Positions 1 through 9,558 of a stretch of DNA of 13,706 nucleotides are shown one piece after another. The DNA is from Irineochytrium annulatum (Eukaryota; Chytridiomycota; Chytridiomycetes; Chytridiales; Chytridiaceae): positions 1 through 13,706 of the forward strand of contig JADGJL010000800.1 in assembly GCA_027600665.1 (NCBI GenBank). Direction: 5' to 3'. Made by a program: the position numbers and the translations under genes. The notes beneath the pieces are model-generated. The model made no database searches and was not told the origin of the DNA. It saw only the letters and a program-made list of their open reading frames with translations. Every line of letters begins with the position of its first letter. Positions within the stretch are counted from its first letter, which is position 1.

Positions 1-2041
1 CCCCCCTTCCTCCCCGCGTAGTCGTTAAGCTGCCCCGTAGCTGTCCACGACGAGGTGCTCCTGGCTCGATAGTTGAAAGAAATGACTGCTCGAGGACTAT
101 CACAGCTGTGGAAGCTCTCAACTGTCCTTTTTTTCAACTATCGATCCGCGAGAGTCCTGTCGTAAGCTTCTTGTTATTTGAAAGGAGTTACTGGTTTACG
201 TCAGCGTTCTTGCGACATCCCAGGCTCTCCGTTTTTCTTTCATACCTCTGTCTTCTCTCTCCGCAGCGCCTGTTCGTCCTGTCCGCGTCCACAGGCAAGC
301 TGGAGTCCTTTTTGATTCGACACGATCGATTTGTGTGCTGACAGTACGATAAGCGAGTTGTGATCCTTAAAGTTTGGCACTAAGAGCAATTTTTTATGCA
401 CTACTTCTCTTTACAGCTTTAAAAGCTCTACCGAGGTCAAGGGCTCGGCACTGCTAAACGCGTCGTCTCCGCGGAACTTTGGATATCCTGACGCGTTATG
501 ATCGCAATAAGTTGAAGGATCGACCTATCCACAGGGACCCACGACGGGCTGCTCCTCGGATTTGAGGCCTTAACAAAGTGAAGACGACGAGGCAAGCTGT
601 ATTGATGCTGCAATGCTTCTTCACCAAGCGATGCCGTTTTATGTTGCTGCAATCTTTTCGTCCTTGTTTGATTTCGGACCTCGCGAGTTTTTTAATGCGG
701 CCTGCGCAAATAATAGAATACTTACGCTTTACTTTACGCGTATTGCACATGAACTAATGCGCCGATCATCAACAGGTGCTTGCAACGTCGCGGACTTGCG
801 ATTACTCTAACCCTTTGTGGGATCGTTGGCACGCCTATCAGCTCTTGTTGGTCAACTAACGCGTCGTTAGGGCCTTTTTGCGGCAAGAGCCTTCGCTGAA
901 TGCCATCATGATTAACGGCCGGCACCACTAGATTCACACATAACTCCCAATATTCGTCATCTTGTCTCGGCGCGACAGCGGCAAGGACAATTGGCCGATC
1001 ATTACTCTGGCCCGGGCTTTGCTACGGAGCGCCGACCAACCTCGCGCTGGCTAGGATTTTTTTGAGCATTGTGGGACGCTGGCGCCGGGATTGGCACACA
1101 CAGCAGCCACGGGGGGCAAGCGGACAACAAGAAGTCGATGCTATTGAACGCGGGGGCGAGCGGCTACCTTCGGAGCTGCTGCTTGGCTGACAGTTGCCGC
1201 AATAGAAGGTTCTGCCATGCGAGGGGCTTTCTGGAGCACGGGCCCTCGCGTCGAGTTGATTTGCATTAGGGACAAAGTCGTTCATGTGGGCATGGCAACG
1301 CGGAGCCGGCAGTGCCGTTGGCGATCGGGAGCCAATGGGCAGCAGTCTCCTCTGGTGCGAAGGTGGCATGGTATGGTGTGCGCTTTTTTGGTTTACGGAT
1401 TTTGACGCGCCACAGATAGACGCGATGTGCTCTTCAACGCGCCGGCTAACTGCTCCTCATTATCTGACTTCTCGCTCCCTCGTCATACCACGCGGTGTAG
1501 ATATGCTTCCGGACGTTGGAAGGAGTGTGAAAGGCGTGGAGACTTTCTTTGCCTGCTCGAGCGCTTTTCGTTACTTCGACAACCCGCCGAATGTGAGACC
1601 AGTGCCCCGTCGGTCGGTCCACAACTCTTGTCGACGAAGGTTCGTCGCCTTGAGAGGGACCCAGGGATCCATCTGTAACGAGCGAAGCCCTTTGGTTAGC
1701 GGCTGTTTTGCCCCTCGCCGCGATGGCGAGCATATCAAAGGGTTCTGATGACTATCGCGACATTGCTTCGTCGCACTACAAGGCTGTCTAGAATCTTCAA
1801 CATTTATGTGAAGTGATTCTTGGCGGTGCTTTGCAATTTGCGGTGCTGTGTCCTTAAAACCTCAATCTGCATAAAAGCAACAGACGATTGAGTTTTAAAC
1901 GAAGGTGTTCCCTATATTACTACAGCATGCAAAGAACTTGGTAAATGACCGCCTGATGAAGAATGTCGTTGTAATAATATGTGCGATCCATGCAATCGAA
2001 CACGCCAGTGGTCGGGATATGATCATGGGCCATCCTCCAGC
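1..2041. other. Gene-poor stretch, nothing recognised
   Basis: No reading frame in this two-kilobase stretch resembles a known domain. The longest open frames (154 codons at 1284-1748 on plus, 115 codons at 1022-1369 on minus) overlap one another, are rich in Arg, Ser and Cys, lack splice-compatible continuations that I can see, and look like chance. I found no transposase, reverse transcriptase or tRNA signature. The base composition looks more balanced than in the GC-rich genes to the right. The only structure I noticed is an inverted repeat near the left edge, listed separately. The stretch may be true intergenic sequence or a decayed element too old to identify by eye. The 3' untranslated region of the minus-strand transporter presumably extends into its right end. 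Confidence 0.6.
66..144. repeat. Imperfect inverted repeat, 13-bp perfect core
   Basis: Positions 66-78 (tcgatagttgaaa) are the exact reverse complement of 132-144 (tttcaactatcga), with 53 bp between. The similarity continues inward imperfectly for roughly another ten bases. This could be the end of a small decayed inverted-repeat element or simply a hairpin. No target-site duplication is visible, so the mobile-element reading is only a suggestion. Confidence 0.45.
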
Positions 2042-3880
2042 CTACTCCACTGTCTCTTCCAACCTCCCCTCCCTCTCCACCTTCTCCGCCCTCTCAGCTA
2101 ACGAGTCCACATTAATAAAGCAGAGCAGGATGAGGGCGATCAGCCCATAGAAACCCATAAGCATAACGATGAGACCTGGTAGGATATTCACCGTGGCTTT
2201 AACTACGAACTAGTTAGTAAAGCGCGGAGATAGGTAACCATTAAAAAAAGAGTGCTTACAAATGAATCCGAAGATGACCGACGAGATTCCCTGCGCAACG
2301 ACGTCCAGCAGATTCAGCCCCGCGAAGAGCCGGCCTTGACTGGTCGGTACCATGGCCTTTGACATGATTGACATTGATATTGGGAGAGCAGCGGTTCCAA
2401 AGCTGTTGAGGAACGACACTGTCGAAAGCGACGCGAGATTTTAGGAAAGTAGGGAGAATGAAAAATACACTCACAGACATACAGCATCCACACATGCCTA
2501 GCCAACCCAATTAACGGGTATATAACCATCACCAGCGTCAGCGCGATCCTGATCAACACCAGGTCGAATTTAACCCTCTCCTTCACAGTCCTCTGCTCCG
2601 ACTTGTTGAACCACCGAATCGACCCAGGCAGCACAAAAGTAAGCGCGAAGAGCCTGTACAGACTCATCGCCAGCAGGTAGTTCCCCTGTTCCAACGGTGA
2701 CATGTTGAGCTGAAGCCCGAAGAACAAGATGATATACGACCGCATCCCGTACACGAAGAACTTATTCAGGAACACCAGGCACGCGAGGATGGCAATCGAC
2801 CGTTCGTCAAACAGCCTCACGGTCGTCCACAGACCCCGACCAACCCACGCCACCTGCGCCATGGTCTGCTGCCACGGCGTCGGCTTCGCCTCGCCCGGGG
2901 AGGCCGCCACGGGCACGAGCCTCTTCTGCGGCGGCAGCGACTCCGGCAGGAAGAACACGAACCATAGGAATGCCGCCGCCGCCAGCACCAGGCTCAGCGC
3001 GAATGGCACCAGGTTCCCGCCCAGCGCCACGAGGACCCCGCTCACCCAGGGCGCGATCATCCCCGCGAACAGGTTCAACGCCTCCACGAGCGCGAGCGTC
3101 TGGGTCCTGTTCTCGCTCGTCGTCGTGTCGCTCACGTAGGCCGAGACCGCCATCGAGCTGTAGGTGATCCCCATCGCGCCAAGGACGAAGCTAGAGACGA
3201 AGAGCCACCAGATCGGCTCACCGAGGTCCACGGCCACGAGCGTGATGGCGCGGATGAAGATCCCGACGGAGCAGAGGATAACGAAGGGCCGCCGCCCGAC
3301 GCGGTCGAGGAGGAGGCCAACGAAGGGCGTCAGGAGGACGGAGGGCACGGCGGTCGCGAGGTTCATGATGATGTTCCAGTTGGCCGCGAGTCCGTTGGCC
3401 TCCTCGTTGACGCGGCAGAGGGACGCATTGATGCCGCCTACGTCGCGGCGCAGGAGCTGCACGGCGTGTGAGGAAATGCCGCTGCCGTCCAGAGGGAGGA
3501 GGTGGAGCGAGACGTTCCCCGGAAGCCCCCCATCGTCCCCCCCACCGTCCACGGGTCCAGTTCCGATGCCGAGCTGCTCGCAGGCTCGGAGGACCAGGAA
3601 GGACTGGAGCGGGATAAAGCAGACCGCGAAAGCAAAATGCATGACCTTGAATTCAGGTATTAGAGAGGAAAATGAAAGTAACGATAGTGTGTATCCTACT
3701 CACGGCGTTGAAGATGACGATCCGCAACGGTGATGGGGTCTTGTGCTCCTTCACCAGGTGGTCGCCAGCGTCTCCATCGTCGTCCGAGAGGCCGACACCA
3801 AGGTCGAGGGCGGGCTCGTTGCCATCGGCGTCGGCGGCCAGGAGGGGCGTCGCCTCGGCGATGGGGTTGGGGTCCCGCAT
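2042..3880 (-). CDS. SLC46-like major facilitator transporter
   Basis: Predicted membrane transporter of 555 residues, joined from four exons: 3704-3880, 2475-3645, 2260-2418 and 2042-2202. Introns are 58, 56 and 57 bp; the last has a TACTAAC branch site. The start is the first ATG in frame; the open frame upstream of it has only non-ATG codons. An acidic cytoplasmic N-terminus of about 50 residues precedes helix 1. The loop after helix 1 is long and Gly/Asp-rich with two N-glycosylation sequons (Asn103, Asn132). A Cys and a conserved Trp-x(4)-Asn pattern before helix 2 recall human SLC46 proteins such as the proton-coupled folate transporter. MFS motif A follows at about 169-179 (GLLLDRVGRRP). 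The family assignment is firm. The SLC46 likeness is recalled from memory, and the substrate cannot be read from sequence. The stop lies in a final exon after a Glu/Arg-rich tail. Confidence 0.92.
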
Positions 3881-3910
3881 TTCGAGAGGTGGGACGAGAT
3901 GGGTCCACAA

Positions 3911-3928
3911 TCAGGATTTGACGACCAT
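3911..3928 (-). promoter_or_regulatory. Short upstream ORF before transporter gene
   Basis: An ATG at 3928 opens a five-codon frame (MVVKS) that stops 30 nt before the transporter ATG at 3880. If the transcript starts upstream of 3928, this could dampen translation of the main frame. The transcript start is not known, so its function is inference. Confidence 0.3.
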
Positions 3929-4088
3929 ACGAACTATCGCACACTGATTTATCAATCAAAAGAAAGAGGTTTTACAAAAGTACAATAACGACTTGCGTAA
4001 AGAATGAGGATTTGACAAGGCTTAGGATCAAAAGGGAACTTTTAGTAGCAATAGAACGGGCAGGTCACGACACCACATCCTCGCGCTT

Positions 4089-4747
4089 TCAACGCTGTCC
4101 CAAAAACCTCGCAACAGCACACCCAAGTGCAATCCACGCAAAGCCGATGCCGAAGTACAGCGCGGAGCCGAACGCCGGAGTCAGCGTCACGCTCGAGAAC
4201 CCCTCGAACGCGTTCTTGATGTTGTACACAGAGCCAAGCTCAATGGCCGTCAGGACGGCCGAGAGCGCGAGCAAGGCGCCGGAGATGATGGCGAACCCTC
4301 GCGTGTCAGAGCGGAAGAGAAGCGCGGTGGCGATGATGGCCGCCAGGGTGACGATGTCGCCTGTTAAATGGCGGCCATTTGAATTCTTGAACACACAACG
4401 GGATAGGGACAGAAGGCTTACCGAAAGCGAACACCACACGCGCGGCCGTGAACTTTGAGCACACAGACGACAGTTCCGACCCGCAGGGAGGCTGGGACTG
4501 GCAGTAGCCATCTATGCAAGAGGTAGCCTGTCCAAAGACCTGGAGGTAGCTTCCCAGCAAATGAGCTCCATGCCCGTGACGGCTTCCATATCCAATGGAT
4601 CGATCAAAACACTCACAAGTCCGCGGCGGCGACGGTCGCGTGGATGGCGTTGATGGAGCTCGCGGCAATCTGGCAGATGGCGGACAGGCCAGAGAGCGCG
4701 AGGATGGCGACGAGGAGGAGGCGCTGGTGGGAGTCGCTCTCGAACAT
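4089..4747 (-). CDS. Four-helix membrane protein, Cys-rich loop
   Basis: Predicted 176-residue protein from three exons: 4617-4747, 4422-4549 and 4089-4360. The introns are 67 and 61 bp. I see four hydrophobic segments at roughly residues 10-32, 77-101, 106-130 and 148-172. Between helices 1 and 2 is a loop of about 40 residues with four cysteines (near 54, 59, 65, 73), likely paired if outside the cell. The layout recalls tetraspan families such as claudin/PMP22, Sur7 or MARVEL proteins, but I cannot place it in one. Exon 1 starts at the first ATG after a pyrimidine-rich leader. The exon 1-2 junction is the uncertain point: only an AAG acceptor at 4550-4552, with a CTCAT branch site nearby, keeps the frame. 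The more canonical TAG at about 4514 and CAG sites either shift the frame or bring in a stop. The transporter start lies 208 bp downstream on the same strand. Confidence 0.75.
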
Positions 4748-5378
4748 GATGCGGCGGCAGCGTGGACAACGAAAGGGGGAAGAAGGGGTTAGAAGAGGGC
4801 GGGCAGGGACAGCTGGCAGGTTGAACACAGCCGCCCTTTTCACTGGGTTGTGCGCAACGCGCAGCTCACCTTCGCAGATAACATTCTAAGTTGCCTTGCA
4901 TGCGTCATATCAGTTTCAATGCACATGTTCCCCAGGCGACCACTGACACAAAGCCATGCGGAGCACCTTGACCCACCGGGCCAGGAGCAATGCGACAACG
5001 GCCGAGTAGAACGAAGCCGCGAGGAAGGAACGTCAGGAATGTGATGTCGATGCAGACGAGAACCGAGGTCGCGACCGGGCCGTTGCCGACCTATCAGCCC
5101 GGGGACGCGAGGACTGGCATCTCTCTCCCTAGGCGCCTAACGGTAGTCACCGGAGGCCCTGCTGACAACCAATCAACCGCTTTTCACCTCCGCCATTATC
5201 TGTTCTGATCCTTGCCCGTGAGCTGTCCCAACGCGAGCAGACGGGTCACGATCGCGCTCTACGAGGAGATCGGTACCTGTTAGAGGCGTTGAGGAACAGG
5301 GCCCAGACGCGCGCCCACCGTTAACACGCGCTTCGACTTCAACAAGTAAACACGGGTCCGACAGCGGAGCGGCACAGG
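4748..5378. other. Divergent promoter region
   Basis: This 631-bp gap separates the start of the minus-strand four-helix gene from the plus-strand surface-protein gene, so it should hold both promoters. Next to the minus-strand start is a pyrimidine-rich leader when read on that strand. A CCAAT pentamer at 5169-5173 points towards the plus-strand gene. A GTGAGC at 5218 could be the donor of an intron in the 5' untranslated region, with an acceptor before the ATG at 5379, but no convincing branch site was found. No gene is evident inside. Confidence 0.5.
5169..5173 (+). promoter_or_regulatory. CCAAT box candidate
   Basis: A CCAAT pentamer lies about 210 bp upstream of the ATG at 5379. It is a typical site for the fungal HAP/CBF complex, but a pentamer occurs often by chance, so support is weak. 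Confidence 0.25.
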
Positions 5379-6102
5379 ATGTTAATTGCCGGTAGATTGG
5401 CAGCCTTGGCCTGTCTCTGCAGTGTAGTTGCCGCGGTCGCGATGGATGTTGGTGAGTTGCGAGCGCGTTGGCATCCATCAGTGTTCCCCTTCTTTTTGTT
5501 CCAAGTTGCATATCATGCTAACTTCGTGTTGTTGCTTTACAGCCGACGCGGACGTAGCCCCACTTCCTAGTCGCCTCCAAGGCCGCACATCTCCCACACA
5601 GTCCCCTCATCCCCCAAACGCGCTTCACGTACACGCCAACCAGCCGTCCCACCGCGACCGCGACGCGCCACACTCCGACAAACGCCGGCGTCGGCGTCGA
5701 CGTGGCTCGCACGTCAAGCGCCGGCAGACTCCATCGAAACCCGGGACGCGGCAGCCCCTACCGGGTACCGTGGGCTTCTACACGGGCACAGCCGTGGGGA
5801 CATACACGCTGCAAGCGACGTTGGAGCCCGTGACGTTAACGCGGTTCCCGGGGGCGCCGCCTATCAGGCCGCTGATGACGAGGCCGGCGGGGGAGGTTGC
5901 GGGTACGGCAAGTGGAGTGAAGACAAGTGGGGCGGGGGGTGTCACGCCGACTTCAGGGGCGTTGCTGCATGGGACAGTGGGGGCCGCCGTCAGTGGGGAT
6001 TGGACTGGAGTGATGTTGAGTGCAGGCAGGAGACGGGAAGCCATGAGGGCTGATATGCTGGCGGGGGTGGTGGCTGTCGTTGGGATGTATGTCATGCTGT
6101 AA
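5379..6102 (+). CDS. Putative secreted GPI-anchored protein, paralogue 1
   Basis: Predicted 210-residue protein from two exons, 5379-5451 and 5543-6102, around a 91-bp intron (GTGAGT, TGCTAAC branch at 5516-5522, acceptor at 5542). Exon 1 encodes a signal peptide (MLIAGRLAALACLCSVVAAV). The intron is phase 1 and splits an Ala codon at its end, exactly as in the two genes downstream. The mature part begins Pro/His-rich. A strongly basic stretch follows at about 71-85: Lys plus seven Arg, then GSHVKRR, with several dibasic Kex2-type sites. The second half is rich in Gly, Thr, Pro and Val. The end reads SAGRRREAMRAD followed by about 15 hydrophobic residues, suitable for GPI attachment or membrane anchoring. 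No known domain is recognised. The coding call rests on length, splice quality and likeness in plan to the neighbouring genes. It is the most divergent of the three. Confidence 0.72.
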
Positions 6103-6947
6103 TGGGAGATGTCTTGTTTGTAGGGCGGTGGAATTATGATTATGCTAGAAATGCTTGTTGCAGTTGCAGCCCGTCGCTATATCCTTGAAGTTATATTTAT
6201 AGATTTAGAGCATGCTTTTGTTATAACTATAATGCATTTTCGCAGAGATGCTGGCTCTGCAAGTTAAACCGCGGCCCCTTCTCAACATGCCGTCAGGTGC
6301 GGCAACGATATCGGTGACAAAATACTGCTTTAAAAAGTTGCGAGAAGGTCCGACCATCACGGTAGGTCTCAAAGAAGGGCAGAGAAATCCGTGATCGAGA
6401 ACCTTTGTCACTGGGGCTTCCTGCAGTTATATAAAAATCAACAGACGTCCGGTAGTCATCAGAATGACTGCCTAATAGTCCTGCACAGCTAGTCCAAGGT
6501 AAGAACCCTCATGAAAGACCCCCCGACGCGCTTCATGTCTCCCTGCGTCAGGATCAACGGTTCTCCGCGGAGAATAATTAGATTTCTTATAGTGAGATCG
6601 GGTCAGTGACTGCTCTGCGAAGTTATTTTAATATCGCTAGTCAAAAAAAGGAGCTTCCTGGTAACGACATCCGCGGCCAACCTCAAGTACACTTGCCTTC
6701 GGCCCCCTCAGCCCGGCCCGTCATCTCGCGGGCCGGCCCAGCAGCGCCCGCTGGGCGACCAAAACAAATATTTTTGCGTGAAAAAAATACAGTGGTGATC
6801 CCCATTGTAAATCGCCCTTTCTTCTCGTCTTGACAGGTCCTTCACTGGGAGGCCTATTAGAGAGGTGCCCCCTACCATTTTTCGGCCTCGTCAAACTCTC
6901 CCTTTCGCAAGCACCTCGCTCGACTCGCTCGACACCCCGTCGTCAAG
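6103..6947. other. Intergenic region and promoter of paralogue 2
   Basis: This stretch holds the 3' end of the first surface-protein gene and the promoter and 5' leader of the second. It is AT-rich around 6180-6240. Near its right end it becomes pyrimidine-rich, with two copies of tcgctcgac in tandem at about 6917-6934, just before a likely intron donor at 6948. That composition is typical of fungal transcription start regions. The small open frames here, such as minus 6205-6411, resemble nothing known. Confidence 0.5.
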
Positions 6948-7393
6948 GTATGTAGCGTCCCCCGTCCTCCTCACCCCCAACTCGGGCTGCGGGGCCGCCT
7001 ACTGTCAACATCATCAACACACACGCGGGGAGAGCGAGGGACTGGACTGGGCTGGGACTATGCGCGGCCGGGAGGCCAGTTTGACGGGTCGATGGGCTGG
7101 AGCGGTGCCGGGCGGCCGGGGCCGGGGCAGGAAGAGGTGTGACCGCTCGTGAAGGGACTGAGCAAGGGGCTGACTGCAGAGACCGGGGGTGACGACCGCG
7201 ACTTACGAAGCTGCCGGTGATGGAGCGCAGTCTTTCGTGACCGAACAACAAAGGGCCGGGAACGTGCGCACCGTTTGTTCCTGAGCTAGAGACGATGCTG
7301 GTCAACCCGCCTGCAGTCGACGACACAAGCCCCACTGCCCCACACCTCACCATTTGAAGCTGTCAAATTTACTAACCTAAACATCTATAACAG
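6948..7393 (+). other. Likely 5' untranslated intron, paralogue 2
   Basis: An AAG|GTATGT donor at 6948 pairs with an acceptor at 7391-7393 that follows a clear branch region (ctaacctaaac) and ends ATAACAG. This would remove 446 bp and leave a 67-nt, AC-rich exon (7394-7460) directly before the ATG. It is much longer than the coding-region introns here. The interior is GC-rich with no conserved coding frame. The splice signals are good, but usage is inferred. Confidence 0.55.
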
Positions 7394-7460
7394 ACCTTGC
7401 TTCAAGCACCTCATCAAACCCGGCTTTAGCCAAGTTTATTTACAACCTCCTACTTCAAAA

Positions 7461-8424
7461 ATGTTCTCGTTCACCAAGCTGGCTCTCCTGGCCCTGGCCC
7501 TGAACCTTGCTCTCGTCGACACTGGTGAGCATTTTTGTTCCTATTCTTTACTTTGAACTATGCTCGTGTGTGTGGCTTGATTGTCAGCTTGGCCGGGCCA
7601 TCTCTTATTGTTGTTTGATATGCACTTCATACCATGTTCTGTGTCACTGATTACTGCTTTCATCAGCTTCGGCCAAGTCCGAGAAGTCGCTCGCGCACCA
7701 GCTCGCCCACACTGCGCGCATCGGAACGCATGCCGCGGCCGTCAAGCCGGTTGAGAGGGCTGCCCGCAAGGCTCAGCACTTCAGGTACACCAACTCGGCG
7801 GCCCTCCTCCGTGGCGAGGGCGTCGCGCGCCCGGCCATGCAGGCCACGGCCGCCCCCGTCCGCGTCTCGACGGCTAAGCCGGCCCCCAAGAAGATGGTGC
7901 GCCCGGCCAAAAACCGCAAGAACGCCACTTTGGGCCGTGGAGCCAAGAAGACCACGTCCGGCCACGCCGCCAAGGCTCTTAAGGCCCGCCAGGCGCCCCC
8001 GCAGAAGCCGCACCAGCGTCCCATCCAGCACGCGCCCCGCACCATCACCGGCGCGGCACCGCACCCGCACGCCACCGGCCACAAGATCAGGCCGAACCAC
8101 ACCAAGCCCCCGCACCACCTCGCCGCGACCGCCGCCGCCGGCACCACCGCCGCCGGCACCGTCAAGGCGACCGGCACCGTCGCCGCCGTCGTTGCTGCCA
8201 CCGGCTCCGCATCCGTCAAGGCTGCGACCGGCTCCGTCGCTGCCGCTGCCGCCTCCGGCACCGTTAAGGCCGGTGGCGCCGTCGGCTCCACTGGCACCGG
8301 CACCGGCACCGGCTCGGGCAGCCACGGCGAGGGCTACAACTACTACAGCTCCGCCGTCAGGGGTGATGTCAAGATGGGAGCCGTCGCGGCGGCGGTGGGC
8401 GTTGCGTGCTTGTTCGCGCTGTAG
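7461..8424 (+). CDS. Putative GPI-anchored protein, basic and low-complexity, paralogue 2
   Basis: Predicted 273-residue protein from exons 7461-7524 and 7667-8424 around a 142-bp intron (GTGAGC donor, CTGAT branch at 7647-7651, CAG acceptor). Exon 1 encodes the signal peptide MFSFTKLALLALALNLALVD. The phase-1 intron splits an Ala codon at its end. The mature N-terminal half is very basic, with many Lys, Arg and His spread through Ala/Pro-rich sequence, and one NAT sequon. The next 80 or so residues are almost only Ala, Gly, Thr, Val, Ser and Lys, with a recurring GTVKA/ATGS theme and a Gly-Thr run. A short Tyr patch (GYNYYSS) precedes a hydrophobic C-terminus (GAVAAAVGVACLFAL), as expected for a GPI-anchored surface protein. 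No domain is recognised. The frame is GC-rich at third positions throughout, which supports real coding. Confidence 0.85.
8293..8310 (+). repeat. GGCACC microsatellite in coding sequence
   Basis: Three perfect GGCACC hexamers encode Gly-Thr three times in the low-complexity half of the second surface protein. Copy number could vary between strains without breaking the frame. Confidence 0.8.
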
Positions 8425-9281
8425 AGCTGCAAGCTTAATAATCTATGAAAAAACACTTAATGGGAGGTTAGGGGAGTATCGAGTGCTTCTTCTGCTGTTG
8501 GAGTTAGTGGTATGGGGGTAATGGGTTTTGCATGGCTACAGCCACAAAGACACTTCAACTTTTGCTTATTTTTTTGGTTGAGCTATTGCCTCTCAGAATC
8601 TCGGTCTTGCCTTATGTACAACACCGCGCCTCACTTGTTCTCCTTTTTCGGTATATCTTGCTCGGCTGCGACGCTTTCATATTGCGGGGTTCGTAGAGGA
8701 CAGTTAGGTCACTTCTTTCGTTTAGAGCGGGGATTAATGGGGTCTTAGCATATCTACGTTCGATTGTTTTTAGAGTTGCAATACACAAATGTTAACTTGA
8801 AGTTCCCCATTCAACTGTGCATTCTTATTTGTTGGTGCTCCGTCGCGCTTATTGGAAGTCCTACGAGTCATCGACGGCCTGCTCGCCCAACACTGGTCCT
8901 GTCCACCCCGTAGAAACATCACACCGGCTGCCACCTGGGCTGGGTTTCTGGTAAACAACCACCCCGATGCGACGCACGCGGCGGCAGCTTTCCTCGTAGC
9001 CTCCAAAATATGGACAGGAGTGGTTTCCTTCTGTTATTTTCGTTGTGCACGGAGTAAGTTACCGTTTACGAGTCAACCTTTATATTCTCGACAGCCGCAA
9101 TCGCAAGAGGAAGATGATCTCGACATGTGCACGGGGTCGAGCGATCTTGCAATCGCCTGAATCAGGACCATTGCACCCTTACCCAATCCGCTGTTCTGTA
9201 TCGATCACTCACTCAGTGGTGACCCCCGTCTCGCCAACATTACAACAGACAACGTCCTCGATCCTCAGGAGACAGCACGCG
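8425..9281. other. Intergenic region and promoter of paralogue 3
   Basis: This stretch covers the 3' region of the second surface-protein gene and the promoter and leader of the third. A TTTATATTC element near 9079-9087 is a possible TATA-like site. Overlapping open frames on both strands (8852-9160 plus, 8770-9006 minus) start at non-ATG codons or resemble nothing known, so I do not call them. No RNA gene was seen. Confidence 0.5.
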
Positions 9282-9520
9282 GTGAGTTATACTGGTGCGC
9301 GACGGGACGACGCGGGAGAAGGGCAAGACGCGTGGGGGATGGCGCGACACGGGACATGGACGCGTCCGGTCTAGTCTTTGATAGCTGTCAGCGCGAAGCG
9401 TGTTGTTCCGTTGGTGTCCTGATGGGTTAGAACCCGCCGAGCTCTCGCCCCTCGATTTGGCTATGGTGGCAGCGGGACAGGTCGCACGCAGCACCTATTC
9501 ACGATAATGACCTCTTGCAG
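9282..9520 (+). other. Likely 5' untranslated intron, paralogue 3
   Basis: A GTGAGT donor at 9282 and a TTGCAG acceptor ending at 9520, with an AATGAC-type branch about 15 bp upstream, would remove 239 bp and leave a 38-nt exon before the ATG at 9559. The layout matches the putative leader intron of the preceding paralogue, which raises confidence in both. Confidence 0.5.
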
Positions 9521-9558
9521 AACAACTCTGCTTTGATACAACCTGCTCGACCGCGACC

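Noticed and set aside
1284..1748. 154-codon plus-strand open frame in the left region
   Set aside because: Composition is irregular, it overlaps long frames on the other strand, and no domain or splice continuation was seen; most likely chance.
3881..3910. Longer N-terminus for the transporter
   Set aside because: The upstream extension would start at a non-ATG (TTG) codon; the ATG at 3880 gives a normal N-terminus.
6943..7353. 136-codon minus-strand frame in the proposed leader intron
   Set aside because: Low-complexity, no recognised motif, and it lies within a segment flanked by good plus-strand splice signals.
7663..8325. 220-codon minus-strand Gly/Ala/Arg-rich frame opposite paralogue 2
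   Set aside because: It is an antisense shadow of the GC-rich low-complexity exon; the plus frame has the signal peptide, intron and anchor.
7634..8521. 295-codon plus-strand Pro/Arg/Ser-rich frame overlapping paralogue 2
   Set aside because: It is the +1 shadow of the same exon, starts inside the intron, and has no signal peptide or recognisable domain.
8852..9160. 102-codon plus-strand frame upstream of paralogue 3
   Set aside because: It begins at a TTG codon, resembles nothing known, and lies in the promoter region.
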